Program-made: the position numbers and the translations under genes
Source: Siphonodentalium dalli
Lineage: Eukaryota > Mollusca > Scaphopoda > Gadilida > Siphonodentaliidae
Reading direction: 5' to 3'
NCBI GenBank assembly: GCA_032622095.1
Contig: CP136062.1
Span: 135,074,960 to 135,138,959 of the forward strand
Length of the DNA: 64,000 nt
The notes under the pieces: generated by a model
What the model was told of the DNA's origin: nothing
Database searches by the model: none
Seen by the model: the letters and a program-made list of their open reading frames with translations, nothing else
Shown here: piece after piece, positions 33,750 through 44,589 of the stretch
Numbering within the stretch: the first letter of the stretch is position 1
How the letters are laid out: each line of letters starts with the position of its first letter

Positions 33750-34470
33750 GATTTTCGAATTTTAACTGATTATTATATTGGCCATTTTGAGTTGTCATTT
33801 TAGGTAAGAAATAATTATTGGTCGAGTTGCCAACATTGCTTTTTGGAATCCGATTACAAATTACATTTAGACACAACTGTATCAACCATTTGAAGAATAT
33901 ATTTCTGGAATACTTCACTTTCTTTACTTTATCTAATCTAGACTTTATTCTGATAGCGGCCATTTTGAATTGCATTTTAGGTCAGAAATAATTATTTGTC
34001 GAATTGCCAACATTGTTTTCTGGAATCAGAATACAAATTACATTTAGACACAACTGTCTAAACAATTTGAAGGATATATGTCCGGCATACTCCACTTTCT
34101 GCCATTTAAGACCGCAACAATTTATAAAATTCGCGTTTTTTGTCATTTTTGGGCACAAATTGGGTTAAATGTCAAACATTTTCTCTTTAAATTACCACAT
34201 ATGTTCTGTGAATAGTGTCTCTTGTCACAATTCGTTCGAAATTATGGAAATGCATAATATTCAAACGTCTTAGAACAACATATAATAGTAAACGAAAATC
34301 TAGACTTTGTTCTGATGGCGGCCATTTTGAATTGTAATTTTGGCTCAGAAATAATAATTTGTCGACTTGCCAACATTGGTTTTTGAAATCAGCATAAAAA
34401 TTACCTTTAGAAACAATTCTCAAAAGCTTCTGAAAGAAAAATGCCCGCACCTTTCACTTTTATTCCATTT
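33750..34470 (+). repeat. tandem repeat, three units of about 180-360 bp spacing
   Basis: Shared words GGCCATTTTGAATTG, GTCGA(A/G/C)TTGCCAACATT and ACATTTAGACACAACTGT occur at about 33780, 33960 and 34320. It continues into the different array at 34500. Confidence 0.75.
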
Positions 34471-34499
34471 CGAACCTGACTAATATAAATTTGTTTAAA

Positions 34500-36250
34500 A
34501 TTGGCGAGTACACAAATTCGTATCAGATTTAGGGCCCCCATATCTCTCACCAAACTGTACCAATTTTGCGTATTAAAACACATGATTAGATTCCTCGTAT
34601 TACTGAGAATATGTATCAGTCTGGTGAAAATCGGCGCTAAATATATTGTTTATCTATTCGTGTGTCTCTCTCGCCCTCTGTGGACCCCTGTCTCGAATGG
34701 CACCAGTTTTGACATCTTTAAACCACACAATTAGACTCCTGATATCATGGAGATAAATATTTAAAAGTTTGGTGCTAATCGGCGACTAAACAATTTTTTT
34801 TTTATCAAATTCAGTGCCCACCCACAACATCTCTCACACAAACAACACCAATACAGCGTCTTTAAATCACATGATTTGATTCCTCGTATCATGGTGGAAA
34901 TTGGCGCTAAAATTATTTTAATCAATGTTGGTGCCCCTCTTCCTTTCAGTGCACCCCTGACTCGAATGACGCCACTTTTGACAGCTTTAAGCCACCCCAT
35001 TAGACTCCTCATACCGTGTGGATGATTTTGTATAAGTTTTTGTATAAAATTGGCGGGTGTACAAATTCGTATCAAATTTATGGCCCCCATATCTCTCATC
35101 CAAACAGCACCAATTTGGCGTATCTAAACCACACGATTAGTTTCTCGTATCACGGAGAATATGTATCAATCTGGTGGAAATCAGCGCTAAACATATTGTT
35201 CATCTTTTTTGCGTTCCTCTCACCCTCCTGATAAGCCAATTTTGATCAAAGTTAGTGCCCACTAACCCCCGTCTCTCACCAAACAGCACCAACTAATCAC
35301 ACGATCAGACTCCTCGTATTTTTGATAAGAATGCGTATCACTTTGGTGGAAATTGGTGCGAAAATTAATTTTGGTGCCCCTCTGCCTTTCAGTTCAACCC
35401 TGACTCGAATGACACCATTTTTGATACATTTGAGCCACACCGTTAGACTCCTAATACCATGGGGATGATATTGTAGAAGTGTGGTGGCAATCGGCGACTA
35501 AACCCATTCTTATCTAATTGATTGAGTGCCCCTCCCACAATCTTTTATCAAAACGACAGCAATTTAGAGTCTTTAAATCGCACAATTATATTCCTTGTAT
35601 CATGGAGAAGAATATATATATCAATTTGGTGGAAATCGGCGCTAAAATTAGTTTTATCAATTTTGGTGCCCCTCTCCCTTCCGTGCACCCCTGTCGCGAA
35701 TGGCGCCACGTTTGACATATTTAAACAACACCATAAGATTCCTCGTATCATGGGCATGATTATATAAAAGTTTCATGGCAATCGGCGGCAAACATTTTTT
35801 CTACTCCTCCCCCGTTCTGCCCCTGACAACGGCGTCACTTTAGAAAATTCTAACCCACACCATTATCTTTCTCGTAAAAAGTTACCCCTAGTAGACCGTT
35901 TGGTGTCATCTAGATGGTCCCTCGGCGCTAAACTTAGTTTATACATTTTGGTGCCCCTCTCCCCTTCCGTGCATCCATGACTCGGACGGCGCCACTCTTG
36001 ACATATTTAAACCACACCATCAGATTCCTTATATCATGGGGGCGCATGATTATATATAAGTTTCGTGGCAATCGGCGACAATTTATTTTTCTGCCCCTCC
36101 TCCTTTTCTGCCCCTGACAACAAGGGCGTCATTTTAGAAAATCCTAACCCTCACCATTATCTTTCTCGTAAAAAGTTACCCCTAGTAGACACCTTTGGTG
36201 TCGTCTAGATGGTCCCCTGTGAATTTCTATAGAACACAGACAGACAGACA
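34500..36250 (+). repeat. diverged tandem array, about 330 bp units
   Basis: At least five units repeat AATCGGCGCTAAA, TTTTGGTGCCCCTCTCC, CACCCCTGACTCGAATG, GACATATTTAAACCACACC, AGATTCCTCGTATCATGG and CATATCTCTCACC. The final two units are most alike (both with CTTTCTCGTAAAAAGTTACC). Ends with ACAGACAGACAGACA. Inverse relatives lie at 29560-30760. Confidence 0.8.
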
Positions 36251-36269
36251 TTCGCAAATATAGATATAG

Positions 36270-37316
36270 ACTAGCTGAAACAGGCTCCACTCGGGAGCCT
36301 TCAGCGTCGGTTAAGATTAAGAACCATCCACCACAGATCTATATATTCAGGTAATAACAATGCGCGGAATTGTATGGGTTGGTGTCAAAGCCCGACTAAA
36401 TAACATCCACGTTGAAGTATGCGTATCGCTTTTAATGGCAAGCCAGAGTCTTTCGAGGGTTGACAGAAAATGTCAACTGCGGTGTCAAGACTGTCTTCAA
36501 AAGAAACTAAGCCACTTGTAGCCTGTCGTCACAAATACTTTGAATATCGTGAACAGATCAAGTGATACGTGTTCCGAACTTTCGATCTACAGAAAGGCAT
36601 TGGAAGCTTGCAGTTCACGATAACGAGTTGCTGCATGGCAATTGATCTTTTTGATACATTTAGAAATGCATGCCCAGCAGTTCATCTTTGTATAACAAAA
36701 TTTCAACTCTTTTGTGCTGACAAAAGAGTTTTCAGTCAGCATGAGTCAGGTGGGATGCAATTTAATATTCAGGGGGATCCTATCATTCCTATGAATATAC
36801 TATAGCTGTGTCTCCACATGGTCTGCTATTAGCTATATATTGCAAATAGCGGCGATCGTCTGTTGTTTTTTAGGAAACTGGTTATAAAATAAAACATACG
36901 ATAGTGGTTTTGCTTTTGGTGGCTGTTTATCATATGAAATATAATATGGACAATAGAGAAGACATTCTGTGCAAATACCGGGACACTAATTATGATGGGC
37001 ACCAAATCCTTTGATTGGAAAACTGTTGACATCACTGTTTATTTTACATCTATAAAATCATTGTTGATGTGTGGTTTCTAAACAATTATTTTATTATATG
37101 ATCATTAGTTTCTTTCCCCAATTCCTATGTTAAAACGTAACGAAAAAATCGAGATATTTAACGATGTTCACCTCATTAATGAAACAACAGGTTAATGACA
37201 GTTCTAAGTGACGTCAAATACTCCAGGGGTTAACATAACTTATTATCAGACCTGAAAATATATCAGGTTTTCCCAGTGACTGTCCAAACAAAGCGCGTTT
37301 CATATAATAGAACATA
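36270..37316. other. no gene recognised
   Basis: Starts with the second copy of the GCTGAAACAGGCTCCACTCG repeat. A 10 bp inverted pair (TTTGTGCTGACAAAAGAG region, 36710-36730) is present. The 78-codon frame at 36569-36805 shows no domain. Confidence 0.45.
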
Positions 37317-37457
37317 TATCGCATTGTTTCTTGGGTGACACGAGGAATTGTTAGCCATTAGAGGTCAATATTCAACTCGGCCTACGGCCTACGGCCTTGT
37401 TGAATATTGACTTCCTCGGGTTGACAATTCCTCGTGTCAACCTCGAAACAATGCGAT
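37317..37457. repeat. foldback element with a GGCCTAC triplication at its centre
   Basis: Arms ATCGCATTGTTTC...TGACACGAGGAATTGT and ...GTCAATATTCAA pair with TTGAATATTGAC...ACAATTCCTCGTGTCA...GAAACAATGCGAT. The centre is CGGCCTACGGCCTACGGCC. Typical short palindromic MITE; flanking duplication not resolved. Confidence 0.85.
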
Positions 37458-38928
37458 AATTGTATAATGTTGTCTGAAGCAAGTCTAAGATTTCATTCAC
37501 ACATTAGTTAATGTGAGGTCTGTGATCATAAATGACCATTTCAATTTCTGGGAACAATGTATCATAAATATCGTCAGATCGGACATTATGTATTTGAAAT
37601 TCAAAGTGGATGTTTAAACTTCTCATGTTGACTAGCATTCTGGAAGATGTCTGATGTCTGAAGTCATTTTAAAGCCACACAAAATTCAGCATTTAATGGG
37701 TGTGCCGATGAGCAAGAACCCACAATAACCGGTGGTAATTTCAGTACATTGGAATTTTTATACAGCAACTAATGAGATCGACCATATTAGTCACTTCGCG
37801 CGAGTCTTTTTAGCACGATATCGAGTAATTATTTTTATCGATGTTTTGAATTGTTGTAAGCCGGATCATATACGATAATGAGCGTGTTGTGTGACATATT
37901 TCAGGGATGTGGACAGAGAGCCTTCTTTGGTGGAGAGGTTAAATTTCGACAGCCCTAGTGAACCGATCTGTTTTCCCAGCTTGAATAATGTTCATTTGCA
38001 TTCCACTCGATACTGAGTTTGAAATCAAACGCATGACCATTTAAATATATGTAATATTCTTTGTAGAAACCAATTACTGTAATCTAAATATTGAATATTG
38101 GTTGGGAAATTAAACAATCGAGACGATCTCAGCAGTTATTGCCTTAAATATTCAACTTATGTTATTGAAAATTCCAATTGTTGAAAAATTTGACAAAAAT
38201 TGGTGGATGGGGGCGGTGACACAAACCCCCAGTCGCACACACTGTTTTGCAGACAGTTTTCAATATTTGTTCCAACTCACGATGTCTCAGACTTGAAAGT
38301 ACCTACTGTTAGGGACGTGCCGACAAGGGGTCGGGTCGGATTATCCCACCCCATAACTTTGACCAAAACGTTCAACAGTTGGGATTTCAAGGCTGCTATG
38401 AAATGCATTAGAACTTTGGTGGGGGGGGGGTAACACATCTATTTCCTCAAACTCATGTTACCACATCTCTTTTGTTGTTCACAGATTACCATTTTGGCCA
38501 GGGATATGCGGACAAGAGGGGCGGTGGTGTCTGGGTTGTCCTATGCCCATTAACTTTGACAAAAAATGTCATAAGTTGGGAATTTCATGATTGCGACCGC
38601 ATTCATTTCAAATTTGGAAATTTAAACTGTTGAAATTATCTCAAACAGTTTTGCCTAAAATTTCAATTTAAGTTATTGAAAATTTAAACATGTTGAAAAG
38701 TTTGACAGTTGTCTCAGACTTGAAACTCTTTATTGCCAGGGGCGTAGGGCCAACGGGGGGGGGGGGGGTCTGTATATCATTAGTTGTATTTGTGGTCCGA
38801 TATTTGATCCAAAATGGTAAATAGCACAATAATTGTTGGGCGAAAAAGTTAAAGCTGGTAAACCCAAGTAAATTATTGATATGAATGACAAAGGATCAGG
38901 AAGGTAATTTCTTCGTCAATAATCTATT
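37458..38928. repeat. unannotated stretch with a diverged tandem repeat and poly-G tracts
   Basis: From about 38160 to 38800 three diverged units share GTCTCAGACTTGAAA, a GACAAG(A)GGGGCGG-like phrase, CTTTGACAAAA and AGTTGGGA(A)TTTCA, and include G runs at 38421 and 38756. The preceding 37458-38159 shows nothing recognisable. Confidence 0.6.
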
Positions 38929-39350
38929 TCACAGTATAGGTGGTGGTTGACCCAACTTGTACTTTTGTTTTGTTTCTAGTATAGATGCGATATCAACAGA
39001 TATTGGGTATTGATCTTTGACCATACTGCTTCTTGAAACAATGTCGTCTTTCCCCAATGAGTAGTCTACTCCAAAGTAGGTGTGTGGAATCGATGCGACA
39101 AACCAGCTCCATGAATGCTGGCCGAACATCTACTCTCCCTCTTCGCGTGAATTCACCCAATGCATACTATCGTCAATTGTATCTGTAGTGGGGCTACCCT
39201 TTTCATCTGAGACTTCTAGTCTCGTTGAAATGCACTCTGAAACAATATCTGCCGGCAGATTGAGTGCTCCCATGCAAGTGTGTGTTGTCACCCGACACGC
39301 ACGTGGCCCCCAGTCAGGACCACAGGTACATGTAACAAATATTTTATTAC
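38929..39350 (-). pseudogene. possible decayed exon of unknown family, one in-frame stop
   Basis: The minus strand holds a continuous frame of about 140 codons interrupted once by TAG (39130-39132). Upstream part: CGPDWGPRACRVTTHTC, LPADIVSECISTRLEVSDE, DSMHWVNSREEGE; downstream part: HSWSWFVASIPHTYFGVDYS and KDQYPISVDIASI, ending in TGA. The composition (Trp, Cys, balanced charges) is protein-like, unlike neighbouring random frames, and no repeat was seen to explain it. I do not recognise the family. Either a pseudogene, a sequencing error in a real terminal exon, or chance. Confidence 0.35.
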
Positions 39351-39439
39351 TTACTATAAAAAAAGAAAGGTATGCCATTCTGGCGGCCAAATTTAAATTT
39401 GGTTTGCAGCCTTGGCCGGCGGGGGTTAATCTGCACCGA

Positions 39440-40787
39440 TTTAATTCGGGTAAACGGCTAAATATACAATAACTTACGTATACATGCAGTACAATATGCG
39501 ATTACCACTGCATATGTTGCTTATTTCCTTGTTCCAATCAAAAGTGTATGTATTTGATATCTTAGATGATTTTATATAAGTGACAAGTCAATATTTTGTC
39601 CGTATATTCACAGTGAATTGTAGCTGGCCGCTGATTGGTTGAAATAAAAAATTACCTCTTTATTTTTTTTCCGTATGTCACATGACTTTTGTTGATACAC
39701 AAAACGACATGCTGTCAAATATGGACGCTCGAAGTTGCAACCAGGAAGTAAGTTCAAATTTCCCGCAAATAATCCAGAAATAGCTCGGCCAATCGGTGAA
39801 CATCAATAATTCACTGCGGGTTCAAGATGAAATACGGATGGATTCCCGATCAAGGTGCAATGTTTTATCGTTGTAAACAGTTAGTAATACCAAATATTGT
39901 CAAATTCAAGCAGAGAGGGCACAAGGTAGCACATTTCGTATACTAATGTGTTTTTTAACGTAAGTCATAAAACATTTTGCCATTTACCCGAACAAAATCG
40001 GTGCGCATTAACTCCTACACGGCCGAATCAACAATGGCTGCTCAATCTTGCCACCAGATTGTCAGGCCTTCTATGTATATAGTATATATATAAAAAAAAA
40101 TTCACAAGCGCCTGTGGTCAGGACAAGTGAACGGAAAATGCGACCAACATGATTAGACACTTAAATCGAGGTGAACTCGAACATCCACGCCAACCAGTAG
40201 ATAAACCATGACCAGGTCCCTACCAACGTGACAGACGGTTTATGTTAACCTTAGAACACTCGTTGGCGCCACAAGTTCCTACATGCATGCTGCCGCTGTA
40301 TCATACAATAGCTCTCAGCCATAGTTGGAGCGTCTACTTGATATTATAACACTTACCACAGACTTAAGGTCAAGACCAAAGTTAAGACCATATCTTAACC
40401 TACGGCCGTGTTTTGCGGCTGTGGTTCTAGCATTGGGCCATCGTCTGACCAAACTATGTCATAAGTTGCTTTCAAGAAACTGGCATCAGCACTATAAAGA
40501 TTGCGTATCTCTTCTTTGAACGTTCTGTATTGGTTCGAATGTATAACATATTAAATTTGAGACAGAGGACCAGTCAACATTAACTTCGACTATTACCATT
40601 TCTCTTCTAATTTTGTCCATGATTTGAGGCAGAAAATGGTCCTTTAGCTATGAGTAAAGGGATTATTGCAAGGGTAAAAACTTTGGCCACATCAGTGAAA
40701 TTTTTCAAAAAACCAAACATACATGAATACTTGACATTCACGTTGATTGGATATGTGACAATACTTTCTGGCAATACGTTTCCACAG
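39440..40787. other. no further exon recognised upstream of the lectin exons
   Basis: Expected intron of the PAN-CTLD gene. A short frame starting ATG at 39721 followed by GAA|GTAAGT at 39747 looks superficially like a first exon but is only nine codons long. A (TA)n tract lies at 40078-40090. Confidence 0.4.
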
Positions 40788-40970
40788 GTATGCAGGTGAT
40801 TCCGACGGGTTATAAGGCAGTACCGTGTCTTGGGTTTGCTTTTGGTGTGTACACGTCGAAAATGTCAAGAGACGACAGCCTGGACGAGTGTAATAAAGAT
40901 GGCGCCTTCCTATTCCGACCACGGAATCAGGACATGGTCGACGTAGTACATCAGGAAATGGTGGATCAAG
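40788..40970 (+). CDS. C-type lectin domain, N-terminal half exon
   Basis: Exon between TTTCCACAG and G|GTAATA; 61 codons, phase 1 at both ends. It encodes TGYKAVPCLGFAFGVYTSK then MSRDDSLDECNKDGAFLFRP and DMVDVVHQEMVDQ. This is the first half of a C-type lectin fold: the conserved Cys in the A-x3-C position (DECNKDGA, helix 1) and an LF...VDVVHQEM helix 2. It splices in phase 1 to 41459 (G|AT gives Asp) and upstream could join the PAN exon at 20229-20550. The intron between it and the next exon holds a dispersed hairpin repeat. Confidence 0.85.
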
Positions 40971-41139
40971 GTAATAATTTTAGCAGCGTGATCTCCGGAC
41001 ACAGGGACAACCCGACCCTGGAGTATGTTTGATATATTTACAATATTTATAGAGGTTTTTATTTTAAACAAATATGCATTTTACTTATTAGAACACGAAT
41101 ACATTACTCTTTTTGTTGTGAATTTAGAATGATGAGTTC

Positions 41140-41400
41140 ACTATGTTCACACATAGACACCTCGGTTATGTATTTTATCTTCTGCAAATAAGAGGAAATA
41201 GAAACTGAACATAAAGGAAAAAGTAACTAAAAACAATATTAATTTGAGACTAAAAAGATACTTCACAGAAGATGAGGCCTAAGCAGAATGACGTCCCCAA
41301 ATAGTGAATTTGGTCATGGTAGCCCGCTGTGTGGGAAAGTATCAATAACTTCACCCTCTGGGGATCTCAGAGGGTGAAAGCGGGCTAGCATCACCAAACG
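41140..41400 (+). repeat. dispersed hairpin-containing repeat in the lectin intron
   Basis: Same family as 5018-5863: TTATGTATTTTATCTTCTGC, AAGATGAGGCCTAAGCAGAA and the CCTCTGGGGATCTCAGAGG hairpin, ending AGCGGGCTAGCATCACCAAA. It is inserted between the two C-type lectin exons. Confidence 0.8.
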
Positions 41401-41458
41401 CACAGTCTTGTGACATCAAACTGCATACTATTTCAATGTTTGATATATATATCCACAG

Positions 41459-41700
41459 ATTATGCCTCAATCGGAGCCACATACTTCTGGATGGATGGGC
41501 AAGACAGTCTTTCCGAGGGCGACTGGAGGTTTGATGACGGTTCCACAGTGAATAATGGCGCCTGGAATTTATGGAGGCCGAACGAACCAAATGGAAATAC
41601 AAATGAGAACTGTCTGCACCTCTTCACCGTAGACTTGTCGAAGTGGAATGACTATCCGTGTAGCAACACGATCGAGAGGGTGTGTCAACTCAACCTATAA
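41459..41700 (+). CDS. C-type lectin domain, C-terminal half, terminal exon
   Basis: Exon from ATCCACAG to the TAA at 41698-41700. It encodes YASIGATYFWMDGQDS, EGDWRFDDGS, WNLWRPNEPNGNTNENC, DLSKWNDYPCS and VCQLNL. EPN (mannose-type specificity) and WND are the classical calcium-coordinating motifs of sugar-binding C-type lectins, and the four expected Cys (NENC, YPC, RVC plus DEC of the previous exon) are all present. The domain ends at the protein's C-terminus. A functional secreted, Ca-dependent carbohydrate-binding protein is likely; molluscan relatives act in innate recognition. No AATAAA was spotted within the next 300 bases. Confidence 0.9.
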
Positions 41701-41894
41701 ACTCCCACTGCATGCCCGAACGATGCGCGGTCTCTCAGTTCAGGTGGAGGACTCTCATTGTTCACACATAGGCGTCTCGGTGTTCACATATGCATCTCTG
41801 TGTTCACTTATGCATCTCAACGACATACATACATCAGCAAAACACCGTAGCTCGCATTTATTGGAGAATTGATTTGAAAAATTACAGGCATGTT

Positions 41895-42110
41895 TAGAAT
41901 CACCTCTAGGTGGGAGCTATCAAATTTAAACAATTTTCGATGAAAAACATGGCCGTCGGCAGCCATCTTGTATTTTACTCTTTGCATGACTAAATCCTAC
42001 ATACCACAATCCTCATCCGACCATCACCAAACTTCATATGGATCTTCGGGGTGACATCTAGATGGGAGCCTTCTATTTTGACCTAAATTGTTTTTAAACA
42101 TGGCCGCCAA
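41895..42110 (-). repeat. 'AAGATGG' repeat, inverse orientation, block 3
   Basis: Inverse units of the family at 905-2340 (CACCAAACTTCATATGGATC, GCAGCCATCTTGTATTTTAC). Runs into the retroelement fragment at 42110. Confidence 0.8.
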
Positions 42111-42470
42111 CAACCATATTGTTTAGTAATAGCATGAATTGCTTTTTTCTGTTGTACAACTTGATTTTGTGTTCTCGCATTCCCCCATAATTCAATACCA
42201 CAAAGGATATCAGAATGTAGTAAGGTAGGATATAGCATTCTAAGACAATCAAAAGGAATGAAATTTTTTGCTCGATTTATAGTATACAGAGAATTATACA
42301 TTTTCGCATAAACAACTTTCACGTGGTATTCAAATGTCAAATGTTCATCTATGTGAATACCCAGAAATTTGAAAGATTTTTATTGACAATCAGATCATAT
42401 TCTTACAATCAGTTGTCTATTTATATTCAGCATTCGGTTTGCAACTAAATGAGGTCCATTTCTTGCTCAA
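42110..42470 (-). pseudogene. non-LTR reverse transcriptase C-terminal fragment
   Basis: The minus strand encodes LVANRMLNIN, then FKFLGIHIDEHLTFEYHV and KMYNSLYTINRAKNF with YPTLLHSDILCGIELWGNA. These are the post-FADD motifs (thumb) of a jockey-superclade reverse transcriptase. Stops interrupt the join between the first two pieces. It could be the 3' part of the element whose RT begins at 45240, separated by the 310 bp array, or an independent copy. Confidence 0.85.
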
Positions 42471-42540
42471 CTTTACAACGTAAAGTTTGAGCTATTGCCA
42501 TGGGTTGTCGTCCGTGCGTGCATGCGTCAACAATTTCAAT

Positions 42541-43470
42541 CGGCACGCCCTACAGGCCACATCCCTCATCCGATCCTCACCAAACTTCATTTGTAGCTTC
42601 AGGGTAACCTATAGATGGGAGCTATCGAATTTTTCCGAATTTCGATGAAAAACATGGCCGCCAGCAGCCATCTTTGATTTCAAATTTGAATCCATCGGCA
42701 CACCCTACAACCCGTATTTATGGCCAGATTTTAAAAATTTCCAGGCATAATTGTGATCAACTGTAGATGGGAGCTATCGAATTGGAATGATTTTTGATGA
42801 AAAAACATGGCAGCCATCTCGGATTTTACTCTTTGCATGACTAAATAATTTGGCACACCCTACAGACCACATCCCTCATCCGATCCTCACCAAACTTCAT
42901 TTGTAGCTTCAGGGTAACCTATAGATGGGAGCTATCGAATTTTTCCGAATTTCGATGAAAAACATGGCCGCCAGCAGCCATCTTTGATTTCAAATTTGAA
43001 TCCATCGGCACACCCTACAACCCGTATTTATGACCAGATTAAAAAAATTTGCAGGCATAATTGTGATCAACTGTAGATGGGAGCTATCGAATTGGAATGA
43101 TTTTTGTTGAAAAAACATGGCAGCCATCTCGGATTTTACTCTTTGCATGACTAAATAATTTGGCACACCCTACAGACCACATCCCTCATCCGATCCTCAC
43201 CAAACTTCATTTGTAGCTTCAGGGTAACCTATAGATGGGAGCTATCGATTTTTTCCGAATTTCGATGAAAAACATGGCCGCCAGCAGCCATCTTTGATTT
43301 CAAATTTGAATCCATCGACACACACTACAACCCGTATTTATGGCCAGATTTTAAAAGTTTGCAGGCATAATTGTGATCAACTGTAGATGGGAGCTATCGA
43401 ATTGGAATGATTTTTGATGAAAAAACATGGCAGCCATCTCGGATTTTACTCTTTGCATGACTAAATAATT
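42541..43470 (-). repeat. tandem array, three units of exactly 310 bp
   Basis: The phrase GGCACACCCTACAGACCACA recurs at 42851, 43161 and 43471, with the first unit starting at 42541 (slightly diverged). Units are near-identical, so this is a young amplification of the AAGATGG family (AACATGGCCGCCAGCAGCCA inside each unit). Confidence 0.95.
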
Positions 43471-44523
43471 TGGCACACCCTACAGACCACACCCCTCTTC
43501 CGATCATCACCAAACTTCATATGGATCTTTGGGTGACCTCTAGATGGGTGCCTCTTATTTTGATCTAAATTCGTTGAAAAACATGACCGCCAGCGGCCAT
43601 CTTGGAAATTACTTTATGTGTAGCTAAATCCTTTGGCACATCATGCAAGCTCTCATCCGATCGTCATCAAACTATATGTAGATCTTCGGTGTGATCTCTA
43701 GATGGGTGCATCTTATTTTGATCTAAATTCGTTGAAAAACATGGCCGCCAGCGGCCATCTTGGAATTTAATCTTTGTATGACTACATCCTTTGGCGCAAC
43801 CTGCAGACCCCATCCCTCATCCGTATTATCTCCAAACTTTATATGGATCTTCGGGGTGACCTCTAGTTTACTTTCATTCTTTATCATTCTATTCATTGCT
43901 CAGCAAATATTAACTCGGCACACACTACAACCCGTATTTATGGCCAGATTTTAAAAGTTTGCAGGCATAATTGTGATCAACTGTAGATGGGAGCTATCGA
44001 ATTGGAATGATTTTTGATGAAAAAACATGGCAGCCATCTCGGATTTTACTCTTTGCATGACTAAATAATTTGGCACACCCTACAGACCACACCCCTCTTC
44101 CGATCATCACCAAACTTCATATGGATCTTTGGGTGACCTCTAGATGGGTGCCTCTTATTTTGATCTAAATTCGTTGAAAAACATGACCGCCAGCGGCCAT
44201 CTTGGAAATTACTTTATGTGTAGCTAAATCCTTTGGCACATCATGCAAGCCACATCTCTCATCCGATCGTCATCAAACTATATGTAGATCTTCGGTGTGA
44301 TCTCTAGATGGGTGCCTCTTATTTTGATCTAAATTCGTTGAAAAACATGGCCGCCAGCGGCCATCTTGGAATTTAATCTTTGTATGACTACATCCTTTGG
44401 CGCAACCTGCAGACCCCATCCCTCATCCGTATTATCTCCAAACTTTATATGGATCTTCGGGGTGACCTCTAGTTTACTTTCATTCTTTATCATTCTATTC
44501 ATTGCTCAGCAAATATTAACTCC
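43316..44523. repeat. recent 600 bp tandem duplication
   Basis: Copy 1 is about 43316-43917 and copy 2 about 43918-44523; for example CACACTACAACCCGTATTTA lies at 43321 and 43921. The copies are nearly identical apart from a 6 bp indel at about 43652 and a junction change, and they contain identical 60-codon frames (43760, 44366) that are not genes. It overlaps the end of the 310 bp array and could also be an assembly duplication. Confidence 0.92.
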
Positions 44524-44589
44524 TACCAAGTTTAAATACAGTGTCATTGACACTTTCATTTGGTTGTATCACCATATATTTAGTTTTTT

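Noticed and set aside
39721-39747. Nine-codon first exon followed by GTAAGT
   Set aside because: Too short, and there is no downstream acceptor or protein to support it.
43760-43954. Identical 60-codon N-terminal frames at 43760 and 44366
   Set aside because: Identical only because the 600 bp segment is duplicated; composed of AAGATGG repeat.
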